From contig CALUNL010000002.1 of NCBI GenBank assembly GCA_944322005.1, positions 186,001 through 250,000 on the forward strand: 64,000 bases of DNA. The letters run 5' to 3'. Position 1 is the first letter of the stretch, and each line of letters opens with the position of its first letter. The position numbers and the translations under genes are program-made. Positions 50,445-58,899 of the stretch are shown here, in pieces. Under the pieces are notes generated by a model. It saw only the letters and a program-made list of their open reading frames with translations. It made no database searches and was not told the DNA's origin. Origin of the DNA: an uncultured Alistipes sp. Lineage in GTDB: Bacteria; Bacteroidota; Bacteroidia; Bacteroidales; Rikenellaceae.

Positions 50445-51254
50445 ATGAAGAGTTTGAAAACGACCATAATTGCGGCGGCGCTGGTCGCGGCGGGTGTGCT
50501 GTCGGTTGCGGCACAGCTGTACCAGCCCGGCGAGAAGCTCCATTACAGGGTCAGCTACCGCGCCAAGCTGATTCCGAATACGGAGATGGCGACGGTGACC
50601 GTGGAGACGACGCTCGACACGCTCGGCGGGCGTCCCGTATACCGCGTGTTCGGGCAGGGGAAGATAATGCCGTCGTACCGCTGGTTCTTCAACATAGACG
50701 ACAAGTACTGGATTTGGGTGGATACGCTCTCGCGGCGCACGCTGCGTTTCGAGTGCGACAACTATGAGGGCGGCTACACCTTCCGCAGCCATTACGACTA
50801 CGACTGGGACTCGATGCGCGTGCATACGTGGGCACGCAGCCGGGAGCAGGAACCGCGAACGAAGATCATGCCGCTGACGAAGGCGAGCATGGACCCCGTG
50901 TCGCTCTACTTCAACCTGCGGTCGGTGGACCTCGACTCGTTCCGTGAGGGCGAGGTGCGCAACCTCGAGATGGTGCTGGACGACACCGTCAAGGTGCTGA
51001 AGTACCGTTTCATCGGGCGCGAGGTGTGCCGTGTGCCGAAGAAGGGCAAGTTCCGGACCATGAAGTTCGCCTGTACGCTGGGCACCTCCGAGGGGTTCTC
51101 GTTCACCGACGGGTCGGAATTCTTCATATGGATAACCGAGGACGGGAACAAGTTTCCGGTGCTTCTGGAGTCGCCGATACGCATAGGCAGCATACGTGCG
51201 TACATATCCGACTTCGAAGGGCTCCGGTATCCGCTCGACAGCCGGGTACAGTGA
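50445..51254 (+). CDS. DUF3108 periplasmic protein
   Basis: 269 residues. Signal peptide 1-23 (ALVAAGVLSVAAQ). The rest matches DUF3108: GEKLHYRVSYRAKLIPN at about 29-45, EMATVTVETT, YRWFFNIDDKYWIWVDT, and the C-terminal VCRVPKKGKFRTMKF and ESPIRIGSIRAYISDFEG. The family is exported and its function is unknown to me. It follows recG by 59 bp on the same strand and may be read from the recG transcript; no separate -7 box is evident. The gene ends 118 bp before the coiled-coil gene. Confidence 0.85.
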   Translation: MKSLKTTIIAAALVAAGVLSVAAQLYQPGEKLHYRVSYRAKLIPNTEMATVTVETTLDTLGGRPVYRVFGQGKIMPSYRWFFNIDDKYWIWVDTLSRRTLRFECDNYEGGYTFRSHYDYDWDSMRVHTWARSREQEPRTKIMPLTKASMDPVSLYFNLRSVDLDSFREGEVRNLEMVLDDTVKVLKYRFIGREVCRVPKKGKFRTMKFACTLGTSEGFSFTDGSEFFIWITEDGNKFPVLLESPIRIGSIRAYISDFEGLRYPLDSRVQ

Positions 51255-51327
51255 GCTGCATCCGGCCGGCGGAGGAGCTGTGCCGGCAAAACAGCGCCGG
51301 CGGAGTGCCAAATATGAATAGTATTGC

Positions 51328-51335
51328 TATATTTG
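51328..51335 (+). promoter_or_regulatory. -7 box of the coiled-coil membrane-protein gene
   Basis: TATATTTG, an exact match, lies about 38 nt before the ATG at 51373. No -33 TTTG at the normal spacing is seen. Confidence 0.55.
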
Positions 51336-51372
51336 CAGAGTATAAGTTCAACCAAAACGAAAAAACTTTATT

Positions 51373-52293
51373 ATGGAAGAGAACAAATACGGGTACAGCC
51401 CGTCGGACGACGATTACCGCGACGAACAGGATGACGCCGTGCGCAAGTCCATCCGCGGTTACAGAGTGGTGATAATTCTTCTGGCAGTGATTCTGGCCGG
51501 ACTGTCGATACTCTATTTCAACCTCAACCGCCAGCAGCAGCGCGACTACGAGCTGTTGAAGATAGACCGCGATTCGATTCAGAACAACCTGAGCGAGCTC
51601 ATCAGCGAGTACGACAACCTCAAGTTCTCGAACGACACCATCGCGGCCAACCTCGAGAAGGCCAACGAGGTGATGGAGCAGCTCAAGCGCGAGCGCCGCT
51701 GGAACTATGCCAAGATAAAGGAGTACGAGAAGGAGGTGGGTACGCTGCGTACGGTGATGAAGAACTACCTGCGCCAGATCGACTCGCTCAATACGCTCAA
51801 CAAGCAGCTCATCGACGAGAACGTATCGTTCCGCAAGGAGATTTCGAATGCCAACCTGCGTGCCGACGTTGCGGAGGAGCGCGCCACGGAGCTGCAGAAC
51901 AAGGTACAGCAGGGTTCGGTGCTCCGCGCACGCGACATCACGCTGGTTCCGCTCAACTCCCGCGGCAAGATCATCTCGCGAGTGAAGGGCGCCTCGACGC
52001 TCCGTGTCGACTTCACTGTTTCGGCCAACGAGCTTGCCTCGGCGGGCAACCGCAACATCTACCTGCGCGTGATTTCGCCTGACGGATACCTGCTCACGAC
52101 CGAGAGCGTGCCTACGTTCACCTACCGTGACGAGAGCGTCGGCTACTCCGCATCGCGCGAAATCGACTACCAGAACGAGGATGTCGACGTGAGCATCTAC
52201 TACAACGGCAGCGGCTTCACGGCCGGAGCCTACAAGGTGGAGCTCTATTCGGACGGCTACCTTATCGGCTCGACGGAGATTGCGGTGAGGTAA
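51373..52293 (+). CDS. Coiled-coil membrane protein, conserved in Bacteroidetes, function unknown
   Basis: 306 residues. A charged N-terminus of about 27 residues, one transmembrane helix at about 30-50, then a long coiled coil at about 52-178 (LLKIDRDSIQNNLSELISEYDNL, with heptad-like spacing), and a C-terminal beta domain at about 185-306 (DITLVPLNSRGKIISRVKGASTLRVDF, YLRVISPDGYLLT, YKVELYSDGYLIGSTEIAVR). The helix is probably a periplasmic stalk with the beta domain at its tip. No enzyme motif is seen. It has its own -7 box and a strong bidirectional terminator. Confidence 0.8.
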   Translation: MEENKYGYSPSDDDYRDEQDDAVRKSIRGYRVVIILLAVILAGLSILYFNLNRQQQRDYELLKIDRDSIQNNLSELISEYDNLKFSNDTIAANLEKANEVMEQLKRERRWNYAKIKEYEKEVGTLRTVMKNYLRQIDSLNTLNKQLIDENVSFRKEISNANLRADVAEERATELQNKVQQGSVLRARDITLVPLNSRGKIISRVKGASTLRVDFTVSANELASAGNRNIYLRVISPDGYLLTTESVPTFTYRDESVGYSASREIDYQNEDVDVSIYYNGSGFTAGAYKVELYSDGYLIGSTEIAVR

Positions 52294-52310
52294 TATCCGC
52301 CGCAGGAACG

Positions 52311-52350
52311 AAAAAAATACGGACGGTCTTTCGGGACCGTCCGTATTTTT
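52311..52350. terminator. Bidirectional terminator between the coiled-coil gene and the ROK gene
   Basis: A perfect 12-bp stem (ATACGGACGGTC, 52317-52328, with its complement at 52335-52346) and a 6-nt loop is flanked by seven A residues on one side and five T residues on the other, giving U tracts for both convergent transcripts. Confidence 0.9.
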
Positions 52351-52375
52351 GTCTGGCGGCAGCCTTCCGGCTCCG

Positions 52376-53374
52376 CTATGCGTTCTGCCATACGAGGGCC
52401 GAGGCTCCGAGTATGGCTGCGTTCTTGCTCTGGAGTCCGCTCGGGAGCACCTTCACCTTGTCCTTGAAGGCGAAGAGCATGTTCTCCTCCATGTACCACT
52501 TTACGGGGTCGGAGATGAGCGTTCCAGCCTTTGCCAGTCCGCCGAAGAGGAATATGGCCTCCGGGGAGGTTATCGTTACGGCATCGGCCAGTGCGTGCCC
52601 GAGTTTCTCGCCGGTGATGCGGAAGGCCTCCAGCGCAATCGGGTCACCCTTCTTGGCGGCCGTCGAGAGCATCGCCGAGTCGAGGTTGTTGAACGGTATG
52701 TCGCGCAGCGCACTCGGGACGTTCATCGTGGCCATGAGCTCGAATGCCGTGCGCTTGATTCCGACGGCCGACGCGTATGCCTCGAGACAGCCGCGGCGTC
52801 CGCAGCCGCACTCGCGGCCGTTGCGCTCGACGATTACGTGGCCGAATTCGCCGGCGAAGCCGTCATGGCCGTATATGAGCTGTCCGTTTGCCACGAAACC
52901 CGAACCGACGCCCGTGCCTAACGTAATCATGATGAAATCCTTCATCCCCTTGGCGTTTCCGTAGACCATCTCGCCGATTGTCGCGGCATTGGCGTCGTTG
53001 GTGACGAATACCGGGGTGTCGGGGAAGTATTCGCGTACGTCGTCGGCGAAGTGGAATATGCGGCGCTCGTCGCTGCGGTCGGTATCCTCGTCGGAGAACT
53101 TCCAAAGGTTGGCCGGAGTCTCGATCGTTCCCTTGTAGTAGTTCGCGTTTGGTGCGCCGATACCTATTCCTATGAGTTCGAAATCGAAGTTGACACTGTC
53201 GATGAGTACCTTCATAGCCTCGCACAGATCCTTTACGTATGTCTTGTAATCCTTGAGGAAAGGATATGCCTTTGTCGAGATTACCGATTCGGCGTAGAGG
53301 TCGCCCTTCTCATCGACAAGTCCGAAAGCGGTATTGATACCTCCAATATCGATACCGAAAGCCAATTTTTTCAT
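52376..53374 (-). CDS. ROK family sugar kinase (glucokinase-like)
   Basis: 332 residues. The phosphate-binding GIDIGGINTAFGLVDE segment at about 7-22, NDANAAT near 140, LGTGVGSGFV near 165 and the zinc motif CGCGRRGCLE near 200 define the ROK family. Members phosphorylate glucose, N-acetylglucosamine, N-acetylmannosamine or allose, or act as repressors; this one has no DNA-binding domain. The GHVIVERNG segment contains the zinc histidine and catalytic site neighbour. It is transcribed alone under a full -33/-7 promoter (53412-53442). Confidence 0.9.
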   Translation of the reverse strand: MKKLAFGIDIGGINTAFGLVDEKGDLYAESVISTKAYPFLKDYKTYVKDLCEAMKVLIDSVNFDFELIGIGIGAPNANYYKGTIETPANLWKFSDEDTDRSDERRIFHFADDVREYFPDTPVFVTNDANAATIGEMVYGNAKGMKDFIMITLGTGVGSGFVANGQLIYGHDGFAGEFGHVIVERNGRECGCGRRGCLEAYASAVGIKRTAFELMATMNVPSALRDIPFNNLDSAMLSTAAKKGDPIALEAFRITGEKLGHALADAVTITSPEAIFLFGGLAKAGTLISDPVKWYMEENMLFAFKDKVKVLPSGLQSKNAAILGASALVWQNA

Positions 53375-53411
53375 ATAAGATTAATAAGTTTGGTTACATT
53401 ATCGTCTATTT

Positions 53412-53442
53412 CAAAGTTATGTATAAATTCGCGTTCCACAAA
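53412..53442 (-). promoter_or_regulatory. ROK kinase promoter
   Basis: On the minus strand TTTG (53439-53442) and TAACTTTG (53412-53419) are 19 bp apart, the consensus Bacteroidetes arrangement. The ATG is 38 nt downstream. Confidence 0.75.
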
Positions 53443-53450
53443 ATTTTTCG

Positions 53451-53458
53451 TATATTTG
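53451..53458 (+). promoter_or_regulatory. -7 box of the polyprenyl synthase gene
   Basis: TATATTTG, an exact match, lies 77 nt before the ATG at 53536 and just beyond the divergent ROK promoter. It probably drives the long plus-strand series up to mqnD. Confidence 0.55.
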
Positions 53459-53535
53459 AGGGATATTTACAAAGATCGCATTGCACAAAATTCGCTCCGA
53501 AACAGCGTTTCGGACGCAAATGAAGTGGAAAAGAT

Positions 53536-54513
53536 ATGAAAACGTTTACAAATGGCGAGCTGCTCGGCATGTTCGAGAAACACCTCTCGCAGATGCATAT
53601 TCCGGACGAACCCGACTGCCTCTACTCTCCCATCCGGTATGCCCTTTCAGAAGGCGGGAAGAGAATGCGGCCTATACTGCTTCTGCTCTCATACAACATA
53701 TTCGACGACGATGTTGCGAGGGCCATGGATGCGGCGGCGGCCGTGGAGATATTCCACAACTTCACGCTGCTGCACGACGACATCATGGACAACGCCGCCG
53801 TGCGCCGCGGGCGCGAGTCGGTATATGCGAAGTGGGGAGGCAATGTGGCGCTCCTGTCGGGCGATGCGATGCTTATATCGGCATATGCACGGTTGAGGCA
53901 TGTGCCGGAGGCGCAGCTGCCCCGCATCATGGACATCTTCAACACCATGGCGGTGCAGGTGTGCGAGGGACAGCAGTACGACATGGATTTCGAGACGCGC
54001 CCGAGGGTTTCGGTTGTCGAGTACATGCACATGATAGAGCTAAAGACGTCGGTGCTGCTGGCCGGTTCGATTTCGATAGGGGCCGTGCTTGCCGGAGCTT
54101 CGGAGGAGGATGCGCGCAAGCTTTACCAGTTCGGCATCGAGCTCGGGCTTGCGTTCCAGCTTCAGGACGACCTGCTCGACAGCTACGGAGACGAGCGCCT
54201 GGGCAAGAAGATAGGCGGCGACATACTCGAGGGCAAGAAGACATACCTCATGATAACCGCCCTTTCGCGCGCCGACGAGACGCAGCGCGAGGTGTTGCGC
54301 CACACCCATCTGAGGACCGACATATCCGACGAGCGCAAGATAGCCATCGTCAAGGAGGTCTACGACGAACTTGACATACCGCACCTGACGGAGCAGCAGA
54401 TAGGCGTGCGGTTTGCCCGTGCCGAGGCCATGCTGGGTACGCTCGGAACGGACCCTTCGCGTACGGAGCAGATACGCCTCTATGCCGGAAGCCTGATAGG
54501 GCGTAGCAGGTGA
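53536..54513 (+). CDS. Polyprenyl diphosphate synthase (short-chain type)
   Basis: 325 residues. It condenses isopentenyl diphosphate with allylic diphosphates. The first aspartate-rich motif DDIMD is at 81-85 and the second DDLLD at 211-215, with GGKRMRP near 40-46 binding IPP. Phe76, five residues before the first motif, is a bulky residue that in known enzymes limits product length to about C15-C20, so a farnesyl or geranylgeranyl product is inferred rather than the long chain of menaquinone. The GGDILEGKKTYLM segment is also typical. Divergent from the ROK gene; it opens the plus-strand series. Confidence 0.9.
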   Translation: MKTFTNGELLGMFEKHLSQMHIPDEPDCLYSPIRYALSEGGKRMRPILLLLSYNIFDDDVARAMDAAAAVEIFHNFTLLHDDIMDNAAVRRGRESVYAKWGGNVALLSGDAMLISAYARLRHVPEAQLPRIMDIFNTMAVQVCEGQQYDMDFETRPRVSVVEYMHMIELKTSVLLAGSISIGAVLAGASEEDARKLYQFGIELGLAFQLQDDLLDSYGDERLGKKIGGDILEGKKTYLMITALSRADETQREVLRHTHLRTDISDERKIAIVKEVYDELDIPHLTEQQIGVRFARAEAMLGTLGTDPSRTEQIRLYAGSLIGRSR

Positions 54514-54583
54514 CGGCGGTAGCCGCGGTATGTCCCCGTTGATGAACGGGACATGAATATATAGGGAAACAGAGTGTCTTGAT

Positions 54584-55822
54584 ATGGATAGGAGAGAGAT
54601 TGAGATAATGGCCCCGGTGGGTTCGTACGAGTCGCTCATGGCGGCCGTCGAGGCAGGGGCCGATTCGGTATATTTCGGTGTGGGGAATCTCAACATGAGG
54701 GCCCATTCGTCGATGAACTTCACGCTCGACGACCTGTCGCGGATCGTGGAGGTGGCGCACGGACACGGCCTGAAGACCTACCTTACGGTTAATACGGTCA
54801 TCTACGACGACGAGATCGCAGAGATGCACGCCATCGTCGACCGTGCGCGGGAGGAGGGGGTCGATGCGGTCATCGCGTCGGACATGGCCGTGATACTCTA
54901 TGCCTATCATACGGGCGTGGAGGTCCACATATCGACGCAGTGCAACGTCTCGAACACCGAGGCGGTGAAATTCTTCTCGCAGTGGGCCGACGTTGTGGTG
55001 CTGGCGCGCGAGCTCAATCTCGACCAGATAGCGCGGATTCACCGCGAGATCGTCGAGCAGGATATCCGCGGCCCGCGCGGGGAGCTGGTGCGCATCGAGA
55101 TGTTCGCGCACGGGGCGCTCTGCATGTCCATATCGGGCAAGTGCTACTTGAGCGAGCATATGACGGGCCATTCGGCCAACCGCGGCGCCTGCCGCCAGAT
55201 ATGCCGCCGCAAGTATACCATAGCCGACAGGGAGACGGGTGAGGCTCTCGACGTGGACGGACGCTATATCCTTTCGCCGAAGGACCTGTGTACGGTGGAT
55301 TTCCTGGATAAGTTCATCGGGGCTGGAGTCTCGGTGCTCAAGATAGAGGGCCGTGCGCGCGGCGGCGAATATGTCAAGCGCGTCGTCGGGTGCTACGACA
55401 GGGCCCTGCGGGCAATCGGAAGCGGCGAGTATACGCCGGAGCTGGCGCAGGGACTCAAGGAGGAGCTGGCGACGGTCTTCAACCGCGGTTTCTGGGGCGG
55501 GTACTATGCCGGTGCCCCGGTGGCCGAACATACGTCGGCCTACGGTTCGTCGGCCACGCGGCGCAAGGAGTATGTCGGCAAGATAACCAACTTCTTCAAG
55601 AAGATCTCTGTGGCGGAGCTCACCGTCGAGGCCTCGACGCTCTCGGAGGGGGACGACATTCTGGTCATGGGCCAGACCACGGGCGTTGTCGAGCAGCGCG
55701 CGGGCGAGATATTCATCGAGGGCGCTCCGGTAAAGGAGGTACGCCAGGGCGACGTGTGCTCGCTCAAGCTGGAGCACGAGGTGCGCCGAGGCGACAAGCT
55801 CTACAAGGAGGTGGCGCGGTAG
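54584..55822 (+). CDS. U32 peptidase-family protein, TrhP/YegQ-like
   Basis: 412 residues. MAPVGSYESLMAAVEAGADSVYFG at the N-terminus, HISTQCNVSNTEAVKFF and the family signature EMFAHGALCMSISGKCYLSEH are clear, with the cysteine cluster (GACRQICRRKY) that can hold an iron-sulphur centre. In E. coli the relative TrhP (YegQ) takes part in 5-hydroxyuridine formation at tRNA position 34, and RlhA in 23S rRNA hydroxylation. Which of these this protein performs is inference. A collagenase-like peptidase role is less likely. It lies 70 bp after the polyprenyl synthase gene on the same strand. Confidence 0.85.
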   Translation: MDRREIEIMAPVGSYESLMAAVEAGADSVYFGVGNLNMRAHSSMNFTLDDLSRIVEVAHGHGLKTYLTVNTVIYDDEIAEMHAIVDRAREEGVDAVIASDMAVILYAYHTGVEVHISTQCNVSNTEAVKFFSQWADVVVLARELNLDQIARIHREIVEQDIRGPRGELVRIEMFAHGALCMSISGKCYLSEHMTGHSANRGACRQICRRKYTIADRETGEALDVDGRYILSPKDLCTVDFLDKFIGAGVSVLKIEGRARGGEYVKRVVGCYDRALRAIGSGEYTPELAQGLKEELATVFNRGFWGGYYAGAPVAEHTSAYGSSATRRKEYVGKITNFFKKISVAELTVEASTLSEGDDILVMGQTTGVVEQRAGEIFIEGAPVKEVRQGDVCSLKLEHEVRRGDKLYKEVAR

Positions 55823-55858
55823 GTGCCAATGGTTTGCGGTTTTTGCAGGACATGTGAC

Positions 55859-56761
55859 ATGAGAGGGGATAACGGTTCGGGATTGAGGATTTTCGTGTGC
55901 AACCACAGGCGCGGTTTCACGCTTGACAGGCTTCCGTATGTGCCGGTGCAGGCCGGACGTGCGATTGCGGGTGAGAAACTTCCGTTTGTTGGCGATGACG
56001 AGCCCGGCGGAACGGGCACAGACGGCGAAGCGATGGAGATAAGCTCCCGAAACCCTTCGTTTTGCGAACTTACGGTCTATTACTGGGTATGGAAAAACAT
56101 GCCCGACTGCGAGTGGATCGGCATATGCCACTACCGTCGCTATCTGTGGCTGCATCCGTCGCCTTTCGATTCACGGCATGGCATAACGGTAAACGGCGGG
56201 GATCTGGGCCATTTCGAACTTACGGAGATGTCGGCCGCCGACTGCCGCGGTTTCGATATTGCTCTGCCGCGTCCGATGTACCTTGCGGAGAGCGTCGGAA
56301 ACCACTATGCCCAATGCCATTCGGCCGCCGACTGGCAGACGCTGCGACAGGTGGTGCATGACCTTTGCCCGGAGTATGACCGGAGTTTCGAGGCTGTTTC
56401 GAGCGGACGGATGCTCTCTATCGGCAATATTATGATTGCGCGCAGGAGGGTATTCGACGACTATTGCCGCTGGCTGTTCCCTATTCTTTTCGAGTGCGAA
56501 CGGCGTATCGACATATCGTCGTATGATGCCTACCAGCGGCGCATATTCGGCTTTATGGCCGAACGGCTGCTTTGTGTGTATGTCTTCCACCACACGGAAC
56601 TGCGACTGCGTTACGGGATGATGGTCCAGGTCGACGATTCGTTTCCGATACCGTACCGTAAGGCGGTGCGTTGCAGGTTCGGGGGAAGATATTTGCAGCG
56701 TATGGCGGCGGTGATGCTCCGGCGCAGGATACTCCGGCTTTGGAGAAAATTGAAAAAGTGA
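55859..56761 (+). CDS. DUF4422 glycosyltransferase-like protein
   Basis: 300 residues from the ATG at 55859, which has AGGA eight bases upstream; a GTG at 55823 is in frame but has no good site. DUF4422 proteins occur in capsule loci and are predicted sugar transferases. The signature is visible: NPSFCELTVYYWVWKNM, CEWIGICHYRRYLWL and later SYDAYQRRIFGFMAERLLCVYV. The C-terminus is strongly basic (MLRRRILRLWRKLKK). It sits between a tRNA-modification gene and an aminopeptidase with no other polysaccharide gene nearby, so its acceptor is unclear. Composition looks slightly less GC-rich than its neighbours. Confidence 0.83.
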   Translation: MRGDNGSGLRIFVCNHRRGFTLDRLPYVPVQAGRAIAGEKLPFVGDDEPGGTGTDGEAMEISSRNPSFCELTVYYWVWKNMPDCEWIGICHYRRYLWLHPSPFDSRHGITVNGGDLGHFELTEMSAADCRGFDIALPRPMYLAESVGNHYAQCHSAADWQTLRQVVHDLCPEYDRSFEAVSSGRMLSIGNIMIARRRVFDDYCRWLFPILFECERRIDISSYDAYQRRIFGFMAERLLCVYVFHHTELRLRYGMMVQVDDSFPIPYRKAVRCRFGGRYLQRMAAVMLRRRILRLWRKLKK

Positions 56762-56779
56762 CAAAAAAACGATAGAAAA

Positions 56780-58171
56780 ATGTTCAGTGCACAGACTTAT
56801 GAGTCGCGCCGCAACGAACTGCGGCGCCGTATCGGCAAGGGTTTGATTCTGGTTCCGGGAAACACCTTCTCGCCGAACAACTATCCGAACAACGCCTACT
56901 ATTTCCGTCAGGATTCGACGTTCCTCTACCTCTTCGGGCTCAACGTGCCTACGCTCTTCGGAACAATCGATGCAGAGAGCGGGGAGACGACGCTCTTCGG
57001 TGACGACTTCACGGTCGACGACATCATCTGGACCGGTCCGCAGCCTCTGCTCGCCGACATGGCCCGCGAGGTGGGCGTGACGCGCACGCAGCCGCTCAAG
57101 GCCCTCGAAGGGTATGTCGGGGCGGCGCTCCGCGGCGGACGCGAGGTACACTACCTGCCGCCGTACCGCGGCGAGACGAAGATACAGCTCTCGTCGCTGC
57201 TGGGCGTGGGTATCCCGCAGCTGCACGCCGGAAAGTCGGTCGAGATGATGTTCGCCGTGGCGGAGATGCGCGAGGTGAAGAGCCGCGAGGAGATAGCCGA
57301 GCTTGAAAAGGCCTTCCACATAGGCTACGACATGCACACGCTGGCCATGCGCATGTGCCGCGAGGGTGTCGTCGAGAGGGAGATTGCCGGCGCCATCGAG
57401 GGCATTGCCAAGTCGCAGGGACTCGGCGTGTCGTTCCCGTCGATAGTGACGCAGCACGGCGAGACGCTCCACAACCTCAACTGCGAGGGTGTGCTCGAGC
57501 GCGGCCGCCTGCTGCTGGTCGATGCCGGCGGCGAATCGGTCAACAACTACTGTTCGGACCATACGCGAACATATCCGATCGGAGGACGCTTTTCGGAGCG
57601 CCAGCGCGAGATATATGAAATCGTCCTTCGGGCGCACGACCTCTCGCCGCAATACATGAAGAGCGGGGCGATGTATGCCGACGTGCACAGGGCGGCATAC
57701 ATGATTCTTGCCGAGGGTTTGCGCGGAGTGGGCCTGATACGCTCCTCGGCGGAGGATGCCGTGGAGTCGGGCGCCATGTACATGTTCATGCCGCACGGAC
57801 TCTCGCACGGACTCGGCATGGACGTGCACGACTGCGAGGCCTTCGGCGAGCGGAGCTTCGACTTCTCGCAGATAGCCGAGAGGGCCGCCGCATCGGCCAC
57901 CTGCGTCCACCGTGCCACGTGGCGTCTGCGCGCGGGTACGGTCATGAGCGACGAGCCGGGCATATACTTCATCCCGGCGCTTATCGACAAGTCGCGTGCC
58001 GAGGGGCTCTACAAGGGCATCGTCGACTACGATGCGCTCGACGCATACCGTGATTTCGGCGGCATCCGTATCGAGGACGACATAGAGGTTACGGACGAGG
58101 GCGGACGCATCATCGGCGACCGCAGAATTCCGATTACCGTTGACGAACTCGAGGCCGTGGTCGGCCGGTAG
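56780..58171 (+). CDS. pepP: Xaa-Pro aminopeptidase, M24B family
   Basis: 463 residues. It removes N-terminal residues that precede proline. The N-terminal AMP_N domain spans about 1-130 (YFRQDSTFLYLFGLNVP). The pita-bread domain holds the two-metal site: Asp in LLVDAGGE, Asp in NNYCSDHTRTYP, His in PHGLSHGLGMDVHD, Glu in MSDEPGIYF and Glu in IRIEDDIEV. All five ligands are present. It follows the DUF4422 gene by 18 bp and mqnB starts two bases after its stop, so it is in the same transcript as mqnB and mqnD. Confidence 0.93.
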   Translation: MFSAQTYESRRNELRRRIGKGLILVPGNTFSPNNYPNNAYYFRQDSTFLYLFGLNVPTLFGTIDAESGETTLFGDDFTVDDIIWTGPQPLLADMAREVGVTRTQPLKALEGYVGAALRGGREVHYLPPYRGETKIQLSSLLGVGIPQLHAGKSVEMMFAVAEMREVKSREEIAELEKAFHIGYDMHTLAMRMCREGVVEREIAGAIEGIAKSQGLGVSFPSIVTQHGETLHNLNCEGVLERGRLLLVDAGGESVNNYCSDHTRTYPIGGRFSERQREIYEIVLRAHDLSPQYMKSGAMYADVHRAAYMILAEGLRGVGLIRSSAEDAVESGAMYMFMPHGLSHGLGMDVHDCEAFGERSFDFSQIAERAAASATCVHRATWRLRAGTVMSDEPGIYFIPALIDKSRAEGLYKGIVDYDALDAYRDFGGIRIEDDIEVTDEGGRIIGDRRIPITVDELEAVVGR

Positions 58172-58173
58172 CG

Positions 58174-58686
58174 ATGGGTACGGTACTGCTTTTTCCCACG
58201 GAACTTGAGGCGGCGCCGCTGCGCAGGCTGCGTCCCGACCTCGACATACGCATTTCGGGTGTCGGGGCGGCTGAAACGGCGCGCTTTATGCAGCGTATGC
58301 TCTCGGCGGAACTCCCTTCGCTGGCCGTGCTTTGCGGTACGGCCGGTTCGTACGATTCGGCATACGGCATCGGGAGCGTGGTTGCGGTGGCGGAGGAGCG
58401 CATGGACGGCGTTCCGCCGCAGTTCGCCGTGACGTACCGTGCCACGGCGGATATCGGCGACTTGCCGCACGTTACGGGAAATACCGTGTCGCGGTCGGTG
58501 GCTCCGGCTGCCGGTGCGCAGATCGAGAACATGGAGGGGGCGGTGTTCTTCGCCTCGTGCGCAGAGGCCGGGGTGCCTTGCGCCGAGATAAGGGCCGTGT
58601 CGAACGCCGTCGGGGCGCCGCGCGGTGAGTGGAATATCGGCGCCGCCGTCGGGAGACTCGCCGAAACCATTGACAAACTGTTTTGA
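58174..58686 (+). CDS. mqnB: Futalosine hydrolase
   Basis: 170 residues, short for the family (usually above 200). MqnB cleaves futalosine to dehypoxanthinyl futalosine and hypoxanthine in menaquinone synthesis. The nucleosidase fold is seen in LLFPTELEAAPLRRL, ISGVGAAETARFM, VLCGTAGSYDSA and the diagnostic C-terminal IENMEGAVFFASCAEAGVPCAEIRAVSNAVG with its catalytic aspartate/asparagine region. The shortening falls in the middle of the protein. Context with mqnD 200 bp downstream supports the call over an MTA/SAH nucleosidase. It starts two bases after the pepP stop. Confidence 0.85.
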   Translation: MGTVLLFPTELEAAPLRRLRPDLDIRISGVGAAETARFMQRMLSAELPSLAVLCGTAGSYDSAYGIGSVVAVAEERMDGVPPQFAVTYRATADIGDLPHVTGNTVSRSVAPAAGAQIENMEGAVFFASCAEAGVPCAEIRAVSNAVGAPRGEWNIGAAVGRLAETIDKLF

Positions 58687-58688
58687 AC

Positions 58689-58895
58689 ATGAAGACGAAA
58701 TACATCGTTTACGCACTCGTCGCCCTGGCGGGGATAGTGCTTCTGGCCTACCTTTTCACCGTGTTCCAGCTCCGCATGGAGCAGGCCGTGGGCCGTTTCT
58801 TTTCGTGGACCATAATCTTCCTGCTCGTCTTTGCCGCAGGGTGGGTTGCGGGCCGTTTCGGCGGCCGGAAGGCTGGCGGCGAAGAGAAAAGATAG
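58689..58895 (+). CDS. Small two-helix membrane protein between mqnB and mqnD
   Basis: 68 residues, ATG at 58689 two bases after the mqnB stop and ending four bases before mqnD. Two hydrophobic helices at about 4-25 and 36-56 are joined by a short polar loop (QLRMEQAVGR) and followed by a charged Gly-rich tail. Its exact fit between two menaquinone genes argues that it is translated. I recognise no family. A link with menaquinone synthesis or membrane placement of the enzymes is only a guess. Confidence 0.65.
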   Translation: MKTKYIVYALVALAGIVLLAYLFTVFQLRMEQAVGRFFSWTIIFLLVFAAGWVAGRFGGRKAGGEEKR

Positions 58896-58899
58896 GTCT

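Noticed and set aside
54530-54553. Hairpin between the polyprenyl synthase and U32 genes as terminator or attenuator
   Set aside because: Stem has a bulge and is not followed by T residues; the genes probably remain co-transcribed.
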